NCBI RefSeq assembly: GCF_021568705.1
Contig: NZ_JAKGTH010000010.1
Location: 256,416-320,415 of the forward strand
Origin: Gillisia lutea
GTDB taxonomy: Bacteria > Bacteroidota > Bacteroidia > Flavobacteriales > Flavobacteriaceae
Length of the DNA stretch: 64,000 nt
Direction of reading: 5' to 3'
In this document: positions 1 through 8,913 of the stretch, piece after piece
Layout: every line of letters starts with the position of its first letter
How positions within the stretch are numbered: the first letter of the stretch is position 1
Notes under the pieces: generated by a model
What the model was told of the DNA's origin: nothing
Database searches by the model: none
Seen by the model: the letters and a program-made list of their open reading frames with translations, nothing else
Position numbers and translations under genes: made by a program

Positions 1-633
1 GCAAATCAAACTTCGGGACGCGGTCAGAGGGGTGCGACGTGGGTTTCAAAAGCTGGTGAAAACCTCACTTTTAGCGTGGTATACCCAAATCCCGAATTGG
101 CTATTCAGGATCAATTTTTGTTAAGTGCAAGTGTGGGGTTGGCAATTTTAGATGCCATGAAAGAACTAAATATTTATAATTTAAATTTAAAATGGCCTAA
201 CGACATATTGGCAGCTAATTTTAAAATTGGAGGTATTTTAATAGAGAATATTCTAAACTCCGGAAAAATTGATAGTTGTATTATAGGAATTGGCCTGAAT
301 GTGAACCAGCTTTCATTTCCCGGTCTACCCAAAGCTTCCTCTTTGAAGAGCTTAAATGGAAGGCAATTTGAATTAGAAGAGGTGTTAAGCGTGCTCTTGC
401 AAAAACTAAATGATAGATTGGACTCCTTGCCGGTAACATTAGCAGAAGAAGTATTAAAGGAGTATGAAGATGTCTTATTTAGAAAAGGAAAGGTTTCTAC
501 GTTTCAATTAAAAGACTCTTCTATGTTAACAGGGATAATTGTAGGAATAACCTCCACCGGACTACTAAAAGTACAAGTGGAGGATAATAAGATCTTACAA
601 TTTGATTTAAAGGAGCTTAAGTTGCTCTTTTAA
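1..633 (+). CDS. birA: Biotin--[acetyl-CoA-carboxylase] ligase, 5' end outside the window
   Basis: Biotin protein ligase, which activates biotin as biotinyl-AMP and attaches it to a lysine of biotin carrier domains; the pyruvate carboxylase at 13.6 kb is a likely substrate. The frame is open from base 1, giving 210 visible residues. They begin just before the biotin-binding loop GRGQRGATW and contain KWPNDI and KIGGILIE, the nucleotide and catalytic-lysine region, followed by a small C-terminal beta domain. About 30-40 N-terminal residues are missing, so this looks like the short form without a DNA-binding helix-turn-helix. An internal GTG at 76 is not the start because the essential loop lies upstream of it. 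The stop overlaps the convergent next gene by four bases. Confidence 0.93.
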   Translation, partial: ANQTSGRGQRGATWVSKAGENLTFSVVYPNPELAIQDQFLLSASVGLAILDAMKELNIYNLNLKWPNDILAANFKIGGILIENILNSGKIDSCIIGIGLNVNQLSFPGLPKASSLKSLNGRQFELEEVLSVLLQKLNDRLDSLPVTLAEEVLKEYEDVLFRKGKVSTFQLKDSSMLTGIIVGITSTGLLKVQVEDNKILQFDLKELKLLF

Positions 634-1022
634 AGCTTTGATACGTTTTCGCTAAGCGTATTAATGAACTTTTGTAATGGGCCTTTTACCATCATAGCCA
701 TCATGGCATTAAATTTACCGTCGAAGGTGAGTTGTACTTCACTTTTATCTTCTGCAGCAGCATTAATAGCGATGCTTAATGAGAAATCGAATTTAGGAGA
801 GGTAGATCCTAATACTACCAATTCTGGTTCACGGGTCTCCTTAATTTGAAGCTCTATTTGTGGCATTCCTTTTAAAGCAAATAAAAAGGTATCGGGTGCA
901 GTAACTTCAAACTTCTCAATACTGCTAGGCATTAATTGCTTGTAGTTCTCTATGTTGGTTAGGAAATTATACATTTCCTGTTGGTTCTTTGGTGCGGTTA
1001 CGCGTGGACTTTCTAAATTCAT
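630..1022 (-). CDS. SRPBCC-fold protein, 130 aa
   Basis: Small soluble protein that looks like a member of the START/SRPBCC (polyketide cyclase, CoxG-like) superfamily: an N-terminal strand and helix with a LTNIENYKQLMP segment, an antiparallel sheet in the middle, and a long C-terminal helix (GPLQKFINTLSENVSKL) that would close the hydrophobic pocket. There is no signal peptide, so it is cytoplasmic. It starts one base after the pyrE stop and is probably co-transcribed with pyrE. The ligand is unknown and I would not assign a pathway; a link to pyrimidine metabolism rests on position only. Confidence 0.8.
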   Translation of the reverse strand: MNLESPRVTAPKNQQEMYNFLTNIENYKQLMPSSIEKFEVTAPDTFLFALKGMPQIELQIKETREPELVVLGSTSPKFDFSLSIAINAAAEDKSEVQLTFDGKFNAMMAMMVKGPLQKFINTLSENVSKL

Positions 1023-1023
1023 T

Positions 1024-1665
1024 TTATGGTTTCCAGTTACTTGGGTCTTTACGCCAGGATTTTAAGGTCTCGGCTTCAGATGTTTTAATATAATTTGTTT
1101 TTAACGCAGTATCTATAAGATGTTCATAATTGCTTAAGCTGTAAAAGTCTACTCCTGCCTTTTTGAAATTCTCTTCTGAAATTGAGAAGCCATAAGTGAA
1201 AATAGAGAGTAAGCCTTTAATATGTGCATTGGCTTCCTGCAGCGCTTTTACGGCATTTAAGCTACTGTTTCCAGTGCTAATAAGGTCTTCAATCACCACT
1301 ACGGTTTGTCCGCTTTCAAGATTTCCTTCAATTTGGTTTTTCCTGCCATGACCTTTTGCTTCAGGGCGAACATATATAAATGGGAGATTCATATATTCAG
1401 CAACCAGCATTCCAATACCAATGGCACCCGTGGCAACCCCGGCAATAACGTCGGGTTTCCCGTATAATTCTTCTATCTGGCGAGCAAAGTTCTCTCTTAC
1501 GAAGTTTCTTATTGGAGGATAAGACAAAATGATCCTGTTATCGCAGTAGATAGGTGATTTCCATCCGCTGGCCCATGTAAAGGGTTGTTGTGGTTCTAAT
1601 TTAATTGCTTTAATTTGCAAAAGCAATTCAGCAGTTTTTATCGCTGTTTCTTTATTTAAAATCAT
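1024..1665 (-). CDS. pyrE: Orotate phosphoribosyltransferase
   Basis: Catalyses orotate + PRPP to OMP + pyrophosphate, the fifth step of de novo pyrimidine synthesis, in the cytoplasm. At 213 aa it has the normal length. The PRPP loop VVVIEDLISTGNS is at residues 122-134 and the mobile catalytic loop KGHGRKNQIEG at 104-114. The ATG start is supported by the usual N-terminus that leads into FTWASGWKSPIYCDNR. It is divergent from the NUDIX gene, with only seven bases between the two start codons, and the SRPBCC gene follows one base after its stop. pyrD lies 30 kb away, so the pathway is not clustered. Confidence 0.96.
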   Translation of the reverse strand: MILNKETAIKTAELLLQIKAIKLEPQQPFTWASGWKSPIYCDNRIILSYPPIRNFVRENFARQIEELYGKPDVIAGVATGAIGIGMLVAEYMNLPFIYVRPEAKGHGRKNQIEGNLESGQTVVVIEDLISTGNSSLNAVKALQEANAHIKGLLSIFTYGFSISEENFKKAGVDFYSLSNYEHLIDTALKTNYIKTSEAETLKSWRKDPSNWKP

Positions 1666-1669
1666 ACTG

Positions 1670-1703
1670 CAAATGTATAAAGTTTTTGTAAATGATATTC
1701 CAA
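1670..1703 (-). promoter_or_regulatory. Predicted pyrE promoter, probably leaderless
   Basis: On the minus strand a perfect -7 element TACATTTG (1677-1670) ends four bases before the pyrE ATG. A TTG (1703-1701) stands 23 bases upstream of it, at the upper limit of normal spacing. Transcription would begin at or next to the start codon. The element covers the first codons of the NUDIX gene. Confidence 0.5.
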
Positions 1704-2296
1704 TAATTCTTTCAACAAATAAGGATATTGGCGAGAACTATTCCTCTTACCCTATTAAAACCGCAAAGTTAAAGCGGATTATTAATAAAATAAACGCCGG
1801 AGAACTTTTATATGTTAATCTTTATCATGAAGATGAAGAGAAACTTTTTAAGCATTTGCTTAAAAAATTACCGGTTGTAACAGCTGCCGGAGGAATGGTG
1901 TTTAACGATAATGAAGAAATACTATTTATTTACAGAAATAAACGTTGGGACCTTCCTAAAGGAAAGACTGAAAAAGGTGAGTCTTTAGAAGAAAGTGCTA
2001 TCAGGGAGGTAGAAGAGGAGACGGGAGTGAAGGATCTTGAGATTAGACGTTTCCTTAGAAAGACCTATCATATTTTTAAGCGTAAGGATAAATTTAAGCT
2101 GAAGGTCACTCACTGGTATGAAATGTATTCTCCCTATACAGGAGAGCTGATACCCGAACATTCGGAAGGGATTAAGAAAGTGAAGTGGAAGAACTTTGCA
2201 AAGTCTCAAAAAGCCCTCACAAAATCTTATGCTAACATAAAATTACTTTTTCCAAAAGAATATTTAACGACCCACCCGGAAGATAGGGTAGCGTAA
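1673..2296 (+). CDS. NUDIX hydrolase, 207 aa
   Basis: Hydrolyses a nucleoside diphosphate linked to another moiety; the substrate cannot be read from the sequence. The Nudix box is complete at residues 97-119: G97, E103, R111, then EVEEETGV with the metal-binding glutamates. An N-terminal extension of about 65 residues (MYKVFVNDIPII...) precedes the NUDIX fold, and a tail follows in which WKNFAKSQKAL could close the active site. There is no signal peptide. The start lies seven bases from the divergent pyrE start. Its 3' end overlaps the convergent M14 peptidase gene by 33 bases, with no terminator between them. Confidence 0.92.
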   Translation: MYKVFVNDIPIILSTNKDIGENYSSYPIKTAKLKRIINKINAGELLYVNLYHEDEEKLFKHLLKKLPVVTAAGGMVFNDNEEILFIYRNKRWDLPKGKTEKGESLEESAIREVEEETGVKDLEIRRFLRKTYHIFKRKDKFKLKVTHWYEMYSPYTGELIPEHSEGIKKVKWKNFAKSQKALTKSYANIKLLFPKEYLTTHPEDRVA

Positions 2297-4015
2297 GTGT
2301 GCTTTTTCGTAATATTTAGATTTTTTGTGAAGCCATTCTAATTGTGAATACCAATTTTTGGAAAATTCAGCGTCACTTTTTTTCTTATCCTGAAACTCTT
2401 CATTCAATGCTTGATCTTTATCGAGCATTTTTTTTGCAATATCTTCAAACACATAGGGGGAGAACCCTTCTTTCTGCTGAAGGATACTGTCGAAGAAATT
2501 CCAGTTGAAAAACGAATCGTGAGCAATAGGTTCCAGTGTTTCTAATAAATATCGTACCGCAGGCTGAAAGCTTTTTATGTACATATCGCCTTTTCTGAAC
2601 TTAACACTGTCTTTGGTGGTGAGCACCGAAGTATTGGAATGAGGATAATGACCTTCATAAGGCGTGTTGGAAGTATCGTATTTGTCGACATGATATACCT
2701 CAACCAGAAGCGTAGTATCTCTTTCAAAAGCGGTCATTTCCACCTTATTAGATTTTAGAATTTCTAATACATTCCACCAGCCTTGGGGAATTATATAAGC
2801 TCGCGGAATTTCTATCTGGTTTGTGGCCTTAAAATTATTATAGTAGTCGGTTTCCTTAGTAAAAGGCTTAGTTGTATCGTACTTTAACCTGTTTTCACCG
2901 GTTATCTCACTGGTAATGGTCTCTGCTTCAAAACCTTTAAAATTTAGTTTTGTCACTTTGCTGCTATCTACTTTAAAATTAGTTGGGTAGTAGCGTTCTG
3001 TGAGGTATTTTCGTTGCGCCCGTGCTCGAAGGTCTTTTATGGTTTCAACATCTCTTTCAGCGATATCTATAATAGAGGAAAGAGCTTTGTAGGTACCGCG
3101 TACTCGTTTGTTATATGGTTTCAGCATGTGCGTTTCAATCATCAACCCAAGCGTATTCCAAAGGCTGGTATAGCCGGTAGAATAACGAGGGTGATCCATA
3201 AATTGGGTGAAACCCTTTTCTGGCACCGCGTTAAAAACATTCACATAAGGGGTGATATCCCATTCATGTTCCCATAATATTTTTTCTAAAGAGGGCATCA
3301 TTTTTTTGTGAAGATAATTACCCAGTTCTCCTCCTAGTTTATTGTGTTGAGTGAATAAATGAGTTAGGGTATATTGATAATCGGCACCATTACTAACGTG
3401 AGTATCAATAAAAATATCAGGTTTCACCTTATGGAAAATTTCGGCAAAGCTTTTTGTGTTCTTGGTGTCACTTTTAATAAAATCTCGGTTTAGATCGTAA
3501 TTTCTGGCATTTCCGCGAAATCCGTATTCCTTTGGTCCGTTTTGATTGGTTCTTGACGTAGAATTTCTGTTTAATGCTCCTCCAATATTATAAACCGGGA
3601 TAGCAGCAAGAATAGTGTTTTTTGGCACATTGATAGAATCCTGAGCAAGGTCTCTAAAAAGAAGCATGGTTGCATCAATTCCATCACTTTCTCCGGGATG
3701 AATTCCATTGTTGATAAGGACAATATTGTGGTCTTCTCTTAAATTGTCAAAATCGAACTCCTCATCGGGGCTAAAAATTGCTAAATGTAGAGGCTCTCCA
3801 CTATCTGTAGTACCATACTCTTCAAAGCTTACAGTAGGATAGGTTTCGGCTAATTCCTGATAAAAATCGATAATCTGCTTATAAGTAGCTGTTTTTTTGC
3901 CTTCAGATTTCTCAAATACGGTTTCAAAATCGTATTTTTTTTCCAACTTATACTTAGATAGATCGCAAGATATCAGGCAAATAAGGGAAATTGCCGCTAT
4001 AGCTATTTTTTTCAT
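2264..4015 (-). CDS. M14-family zinc carboxypeptidase, lipoprotein
   Basis: Predicted zinc metallopeptidase of the carboxypeptidase A family, exported and lipid-anchored. The N-terminus is a lipoprotein signal with the lipobox LISC (Cys17). Zinc ligands fit H106 and E109 in HPGESD and H206 in DTHVSN, and YDLNRDF (173-179) supplies the substrate-carboxylate arginine. The C-terminal 300 residues resemble no domain I can name; they are probably the family's usual accessory region. At 583 aa it matches the long peptidases common in Bacteroidota. The -7-like TAGATTTG at 4048-4055 on the minus strand could be its promoter. Likely role: trimming peptides in the periplasm or at the surface. Confidence 0.88.
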   Translation of the reverse strand: MKKIAIAAISLICLISCDLSKYKLEKKYDFETVFEKSEGKKTATYKQIIDFYQELAETYPTVSFEEYGTTDSGEPLHLAIFSPDEEFDFDNLREDHNIVLINNGIHPGESDGIDATMLLFRDLAQDSINVPKNTILAAIPVYNIGGALNRNSTSRTNQNGPKEYGFRGNARNYDLNRDFIKSDTKNTKSFAEIFHKVKPDIFIDTHVSNGADYQYTLTHLFTQHNKLGGELGNYLHKKMMPSLEKILWEHEWDITPYVNVFNAVPEKGFTQFMDHPRYSTGYTSLWNTLGLMIETHMLKPYNKRVRGTYKALSSIIDIAERDVETIKDLRARAQRKYLTERYYPTNFKVDSSKVTKLNFKGFEAETITSEITGENRLKYDTTKPFTKETDYYNNFKATNQIEIPRAYIIPQGWWNVLEILKSNKVEMTAFERDTTLLVEVYHVDKYDTSNTPYEGHYPHSNTSVLTTKDSVKFRKGDMYIKSFQPAVRYLLETLEPIAHDSFFNWNFFDSILQQKEGFSPYVFEDIAKKMLDKDQALNEEFQDKKKSDAEFSKNWYSQLEWLHKKSKYYEKAHLRYPIFRVGR

Positions 4016-4183
4016 AGAGCTGAACCAATTAATAATATAAACTTACTCAAATCTACCAAGGCTGCCAAACCTAAATATATAAGTAGATATTCCTTATCTA
4101 TTGTTAAATTAAACCCAATGAGACTTCAAAATTTCACCTCATTTAATTTAAAGATTATTTTTAAGCTCAAATTAAAAAAAAAT

Positions 4184-5458
4184 ATGAAAAAGATTACCTT
4201 AGGCTTCTTATTGCTGACTGTTGGATTTAGTGCTAATGCACAGATGAAGGAGCTTGATGACAAACGAAAAGAGGAATTATCTCAAAGAGCCCCCGACACC
4301 GTTCAAACTACAATTGGGGAATTAATTTTGCCGGCACCCTTTCATTCGGCTTCTATTCAAAAAGTTAGTAAAGTAATAGGCTGGCCGGAAAATAAAACCC
4401 CTAAAGCTCCTCAGGGTTTTAAAGTTGAGAGATATGCCGATGGCTTTAAACATCCACGATGGACCTATATAGCTCCTAATAAAGATATTTTTGTCGTAGA
4501 GGCAAATACCCGAAATAGTGCCGATAGAATTACAATTTTAAGAGATACTGATACAGATGGTGTTTTTGAGCATCGAGGTGTTTTTATGGAGGGTTTAAAT
4601 CAGCCCTTCGGTATGCTGGTTTTAAACGGCTACTTCTATGTGGCCAATACTGATGGTTTATATAGGTATCCCTATTCTGAAGGTGATTTGAAAATTGAAT
4701 CTAAAGGTGAGAAAATAGTAGAGCTTCCGGCCGGTGGATATAATAATCATTGGACACGTAATCTACTGGCTAATGCCGATGGATCCAAGATCTATATTTC
4801 TGTAGGTTCTGCCAGTAATGTAGGAGAGTATGGAATGGACAAAGAAGTGAAACGTGCAGGGATTTTGGAGATTAATCCTGATGGAAGTGGTGAACGTATC
4901 TTTGCTTCCGGAATTAGAAACCCGGTAGGTATGGACTGGAATCCTGTTACGGGCGAACTCTGGACAGCAGTAAATGAGAGGGATAAGATTGGAAATAACT
5001 TAGTGCCAGATTATATAACAAGTGTAAAGGAAAACGGATGGTATGGCTGGCCTTATTCTTATTTCGGGCAAATTGAAGATCCGAGATGGGAAGACGACCC
5101 TCATACAGCTCTTGTAGAAAAAACTATCGTTCCAGATGTAGCAGTTGGCGCGCATACTGCTTCCTTAGGATTCTCTTTCTATACAGCAAATCAATTTCCG
5201 AATAAATATAAAAACGGAGCTTTTGTTGGACAGCACGGATCTTGGAACCGCGCAAATTTATCGGGTTATAAGGTAGTATTTGTGCCTTTTATTAACGGAG
5301 TTCCACAGCAGCCGGAGGATTTTTTAACCGGATTTTTAGCAAATGAAAAGGAAAGTGAAGTGTATGGAAGACCAGTTGGAGTAACCACTTTACCTGATGG
5401 GTCTTTGTTAGTTAACGATGACGATTCAAATATCCTTTGGAGAGTTATAGCCGAATAA
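4184..5458 (+). CDS. Sorbosone/aldose dehydrogenase-like secreted protein (PQQ-type beta-propeller)
   Basis: Secreted beta-propeller protein of the sorbosone/soluble glucose dehydrogenase family, whose characterised members oxidise aldehydes or sugars with pyrroloquinoline quinone (PQQ). I place the start at ATG 4184, because the residues from there, MKKITLGFLLLTVGFSANAQ, form a clean signal peptide; an in-frame ATG at 4118 would add 22 residues ahead of it. The mature 404 residues contain the family segments NHWTRNL, the propeller repeats, GQHGSWNRANLSGYKVVFV and RPVGVTTLPDGSLLVNDD. No PQQ synthesis gene is in the window. The TonB-dependent receptor starts ten bases downstream, so the two form a transcription unit. 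The exact substrate is unknown. Confidence 0.85.
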   Translation: MKKITLGFLLLTVGFSANAQMKELDDKRKEELSQRAPDTVQTTIGELILPAPFHSASIQKVSKVIGWPENKTPKAPQGFKVERYADGFKHPRWTYIAPNKDIFVVEANTRNSADRITILRDTDTDGVFEHRGVFMEGLNQPFGMLVLNGYFYVANTDGLYRYPYSEGDLKIESKGEKIVELPAGGYNNHWTRNLLANADGSKIYISVGSASNVGEYGMDKEVKRAGILEINPDGSGERIFASGIRNPVGMDWNPVTGELWTAVNERDKIGNNLVPDYITSVKENGWYGWPYSYFGQIEDPRWEDDPHTALVEKTIVPDVAVGAHTASLGFSFYTANQFPNKYKNGAFVGQHGSWNRANLSGYKVVFVPFINGVPQQPEDFLTGFLANEKESEVYGRPVGVTTLPDGSLLVNDDDSNILWRVIAE

Positions 5459-5468
5459 TATCAAAAAA

Positions 5469-7757
5469 TTGAAAAGATACTTTCTCTCACTCTTCTTATT
5501 TGCTGTGGCTTCCATTGTGAATGCTCAGCAAATTAAGGGTAGAATAATAAATTCTACTACTTCGGGAGTAGTCGAGAATGCTCGCATTCTTGATGTCACG
5601 ACCGGAGTTATTGTTTTTTCGGATGCTAGGGGAGAGTTTGAGATAACTTCCAACCAAAAGACCTTGCGATTGGAGATTACAGCGAAATCATATTATATTA
5701 AAAAAGTAGAGATACCTGTTGCTGATCTTTTAGAAATAGCCCTTCTTCCATTGCCGGAAATGCTTTCCGAAGTAATAGTCAAAGGAAGTGTTTTTTCAAA
5801 CGAACTACGTCAAGTTCCTGCCTCGGTAGGAATGCTTACTAAGAAAGATCTAGAAAGAATTGATGCCGGAAACATGGTTCAGGTTTTCAATAACATTCCT
5901 GGGATATATGTTAATCAGGGGGCTTTAAATACTACTAAGTTAAGCATTCGCGGAATTGGCGCAAGATCACAATATAACACCAATAGAATTCAGGCTTATT
6001 TAAATGAAATTCCGCTTACAACGGGTGAGGGGGAACTAACTTTAGATGATCTTGATGTAGAATCCCTTTCTTCGATAGAAATAATAAAAGGCCCTACTTC
6101 CAGTCTCTACGGTGCAGGCTTGGGCGGAGTAATAAACCTATATGCGAAAAGTGAGAATGCCGAGAAAACTCAAACTTCAGCTGCTACACAAGTTGGGAGT
6201 TATGGGTTTTTGAAAAATACTATTGTAGCCTCCCATGCAACTGCAGATATAAATGTGTATGCTAATTATAACGATTTGCAAAGTAATGGATATAGGGATA
6301 ACGGTTCTTACAAGCGCCAGTCGGGTTTAGTAAATATTGAATTTCCTTCCACTAACGGAAATAGCCTGAATGTAGTGGCAAATTATACTCATTTAAAAGC
6401 ATTTATTCCCAGCTCACTAAACGAAGACGATTTTATAAATTCCCCGGAGAAAGCTGCATTTACATGGGGGAAATCGAAGGGTTACGAATCTTATAATTGC
6501 GGATTGCTGGGAGTTGCGTATACTACTAACATAGCTCCTAAACTAAAAAATACTACTGCCACTTATATTAATTTTAAAAATGCCTTTGAGCCGCGACCTT
6601 TTGATATACTAAAGGAAGAGCGAATTTCTACAGGAATGCGTACAAAGTTTAGGTACCTCACTGAATTTTTTGAGTTGCCTTCAGATCTTGTTTTTGGTGG
6701 GGAATATTACAGGGAGTGGTATGAAATGGCGACTTTTCAAAATTTATACGAAGAAAATGAAGGTCAGGGAAGCCTGCGAGGAAGTCAGTTAAGCAATAAT
6801 GAACAGGATAGGAGTTACGTCAATTTCTTTGGACAATTTAAAGTTGAAGCTACAAAATCTCTTGATCTGGAAATGGGACTAAATTTTAACACAACGCAGT
6901 ATCAGCTTAATGATATCTTTGAGAATGATGATTTAGACCAAAGCGGAAATTATAAATTTAAAACAGTTCTTTCTCCCAGGTTAGCTGCAAGTTATGAAGT
7001 AGCTTCCCAAAAGAATATATACGCATCTATAAGCCACGGTTTTTCCACTCCTAGTGTTTCAGAAACACTCACTCCCGAAGGGGAAATAAATACTTCGCTT
7101 AAACCTGAAACGGGAATTAATTATGAAATTGGTTTTAAAGGGAATTGGTTTAATAATGCTCTTTATACAGAACTCGCATTATATTCTATTCAGGTTAAAA
7201 ATTTATTAGTCGCGCAACGAATAGCTGAAGACCGCTATGTGGGGGTAAATGCAGGAAAAACCAATCATAATGGAATAGAACTATTTACAACCTATAATTT
7301 ACTGGTTTCAGACAATATCGCAATAAACCCCTATTTTAATTCAGCTATAAACTTCTTTGAATTTGAAGATTTTACGAATAATGAAATAGATTATTCAGGG
7401 AAACAACTTCCGGGAGTTCCGGAATATACTTTTAATTTAGGTATGGATATTACCTTTTTTAATTCTCTTAGGGTATATAGCAGTTTAATGAACGTTGGGC
7501 AAATTGCTTTAAATGATGCAAATTCTCTTTTTAGTGACGCTTATCAATTGCTTAATGTGAAAGCCTCTTACCAGCTACCGCTTTTTAAGGTGATGAATTT
7601 AAATTTGTCGGCAGGAATAAATAATTTATTAAATGAAAAATATGCTTCTAGCATTTTACCAAATGCTGTAGGTTTTGGAGGTGCGTCTCCCAGATATTAT
7701 TATCCCGGAAATCCGCGAAATTACTTTGCAGGTATAGGATTGAATTATATCTTTTGA
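5469..7757 (+). CDS. TonB-dependent outer-membrane receptor
   Basis: Outer-membrane active transporter of 762 aa. Order: signal peptide (1-19, cleaved before QQIKGR), a carboxypeptidase-regulatory-like Ig domain (about 20-105), a plug domain (about 110-235, with LSIRGIGARSQYN and SIEIIKGPTSSLYGAGLGGVINL), and a 22-strand barrel ending in the typical terminal phenylalanine (GLNYIF). The start is TTG at 5469, which is required to give the signal peptide. There is no SusD partner, so it is not a polysaccharide-utilisation receptor. It is co-transcribed with the PQQ-type dehydrogenase, which suggests import of a small cofactor or substrate used by that enzyme. It runs convergently into the PfpI gene with a three-base gap. 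Confidence 0.93.
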   Translation: MKRYFLSLFLFAVASIVNAQQIKGRIINSTTSGVVENARILDVTTGVIVFSDARGEFEITSNQKTLRLEITAKSYYIKKVEIPVADLLEIALLPLPEMLSEVIVKGSVFSNELRQVPASVGMLTKKDLERIDAGNMVQVFNNIPGIYVNQGALNTTKLSIRGIGARSQYNTNRIQAYLNEIPLTTGEGELTLDDLDVESLSSIEIIKGPTSSLYGAGLGGVINLYAKSENAEKTQTSAATQVGSYGFLKNTIVASHATADINVYANYNDLQSNGYRDNGSYKRQSGLVNIEFPSTNGNSLNVVANYTHLKAFIPSSLNEDDFINSPEKAAFTWGKSKGYESYNCGLLGVAYTTNIAPKLKNTTATYINFKNAFEPRPFDILKEERISTGMRTKFRYLTEFFELPSDLVFGGEYYREWYEMATFQNLYEENEGQGSLRGSQLSNNEQDRSYVNFFGQFKVEATKSLDLEMGLNFNTTQYQLNDIFENDDLDQSGNYKFKTVLSPRLAASYEVASQKNIYASISHGFSTPSVSETLTPEGEINTSLKPETGINYEIGFKGNWFNNALYTELALYSIQVKNLLVAQRIAEDRYVGVNAGKTNHNGIELFTTYNLLVSDNIAINPYFNSAINFFEFEDFTNNEIDYSGKQLPGVPEYTFNLGMDITFFNSLRVYSSLMNVGQIALNDANSLFSDAYQLLNVKASYQLPLFKVMNLNLSAGINNLLNEKYASSILPNAVGFGGASPRYYYPGNPRNYFAGIGLNYIF

Positions 7758-7760
7758 TCT

Positions 7761-8336
7761 TTACAAGCTTATCTTGGTTCCTAATAACTTTAAGAATTCC
7801 CTAATTAAGGTGGCATGTCCCGGCCAGGCTGGAGAAGTGGCAAGATTACCATCTACTACGGTCTTTGTAACATCAACATCCTGAAAGTTTCCTCCTGCCA
7901 GGATAACTTCGGGTTTTACTGCCGGATAAGCAGTCAACTTTCTGCCTTTTACAACGTTCGCAGCGGTGAGAATTTGAATGCCATGGCACACGGCGGCCAC
8001 GGGTTTATTTTCTTTAAAGAAGTGTTGTGTGAGTTCTATAACCCGTTTATTAAGTCGTAAATATTCGGGAGCACGCCCTCCCACTAAAAAAAGTCCATCA
8101 TATTCCTTTTCATTCACCTCGTCAAACGTATAATTGAGCTGAAAGAGATGACCCGGTTTTTCGCTGTAAGTTTGATCTCCTTCAAAATCATGAATAGCGG
8201 TCTTTATCTTGTCACCTTTCTTTTTATCTGGGCAAACAGCGTGTACGCGATGTCCTATCATTTCCAGCATTTGAAAAGGGACCATGGTTTCATAATCTTC
8301 AGCAAAGTCACCGGTAATGAATAATATATTTTTCAT
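7761..8336 (-). CDS. DJ-1/PfpI-family protein
   Basis: Class-I glutamine-amidotransferase-like protein of the DJ-1/PfpI superfamily, 191 aa, cytoplasmic. The nucleophile elbow AVCHG carries Cys117 followed by His118, and the acidic residue that polarises the cysteine would be within EDYE (13-16). GGRAPEYLR (87-95) is the loop typical of the PfpI branch. Members act as proteases, deglycases or chaperones, and motifs alone do not separate these. A perfect AT-rich palindrome sits just upstream of the ATG. coaD lies upstream on the same strand, 68 bases away. Confidence 0.88.
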   Translation of the reverse strand: MKNILFITGDFAEDYETMVPFQMLEMIGHRVHAVCPDKKKGDKIKTAIHDFEGDQTYSEKPGHLFQLNYTFDEVNEKEYDGLFLVGGRAPEYLRLNKRVIELTQHFFKENKPVAAVCHGIQILTAANVVKGRKLTAYPAVKPEVILAGGNFQDVDVTKTVVDGNLATSPAWPGHATLIREFLKLLGTKISL

Positions 8337-8340
8337 GATA

Positions 8341-8365
8341 TTAATTTTAAGTCACTTAAAATTAA
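8341..8365. repeat. Perfect 11-bp inverted repeat upstream of the PfpI gene
   Basis: Arms TTAATTTTAAG (8341-8351) and CTTAAAATTAA (8355-8365) are perfectly complementary around a 3-base centre, and the structure ends four bases before the ATG at 8336. It could be an operator for a dimeric regulator or an mRNA hairpin that masks the start codon. It is too AT-rich and has no suitable T-run to be a good terminator for coaD. Confidence 0.6.
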
Positions 8366-8404
8366 GTATTTATAAATCAATATCAAATAGAAAATGAAAA
8401 GCAT

Positions 8405-8863
8405 TTATGCTTTGGAAACAACGGCTTTGGGAACCAGAAAAGAAATGTCTCCACCATTCTTTTTAATATCTCGTACAACGGTTGAAGAAAGGTGGCCTTT
8501 CCCGGAAGAAGAGATCAAAAATATGGTTTCTATGTCTGCCATTTTTAGGTTGGTCTGGCCAATGGTTCTTTCAAATTCAAAATCAATTGTATTTCTAAGT
8601 CCGCGAAGGATAAACTTTGCTTCAGCTCTTTTACAAAAATCGACAGTAAGCCCTTTGTAGGTGTCAACCTTTACTTTGGGTTCGTCCTTGAAAGTTTCAT
8701 TCAAGAACCGAAGACGTTCCTCCAGGGAGAACATATATTTTTTATCAGAATTTACACCAATCGCAAGGATGATCTCATCGAACAGGGGTAATGCACGTTC
8801 AATAATATCGACGTGTCCAAGGGTAATAGGGTCAAAAGATCCTGGAAAAACAGCTCTTCTCAT
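8405..8863 (-). CDS. coaD: Pantetheine-phosphate adenylyltransferase
   Basis: Transfers AMP from ATP to 4'-phosphopantetheine, giving dephospho-CoA, the penultimate step of CoA synthesis; a cytoplasmic hexamer in known members. At 152 aa it has the normal length. The nucleotidyltransferase motif is PGSFDPITLGH (7-17, TLGH being the T/HxGH signature). The second conserved region is the SSSGKGHLSSTVVRDI segment, where LSSTVVR is the family's ISST-like motif. ddl lies upstream on the same strand after a 50-base gap, so ddl-coaD-pfpI may be transcribed together. Confidence 0.95.
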   Translation of the reverse strand: MRRAVFPGSFDPITLGHVDIIERALPLFDEIILAIGVNSDKKYMFSLEERLRFLNETFKDEPKVKVDTYKGLTVDFCKRAEAKFILRGLRNTIDFEFERTIGQTNLKMADIETIFLISSSGKGHLSSTVVRDIKKNGGDISFLVPKAVVSKA

Positions 8864-8913
8864 AATTTATAATTAAACCAATATCAATAGGTAAATATAA
8901 TTAAATATAGATG

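Noticed and set aside
4118-4183. Longer N-terminus for the sorbosone-type dehydrogenase
   Set aside because: It would bury a clean signal peptide under 22 extra residues. The start at 4184 is better.
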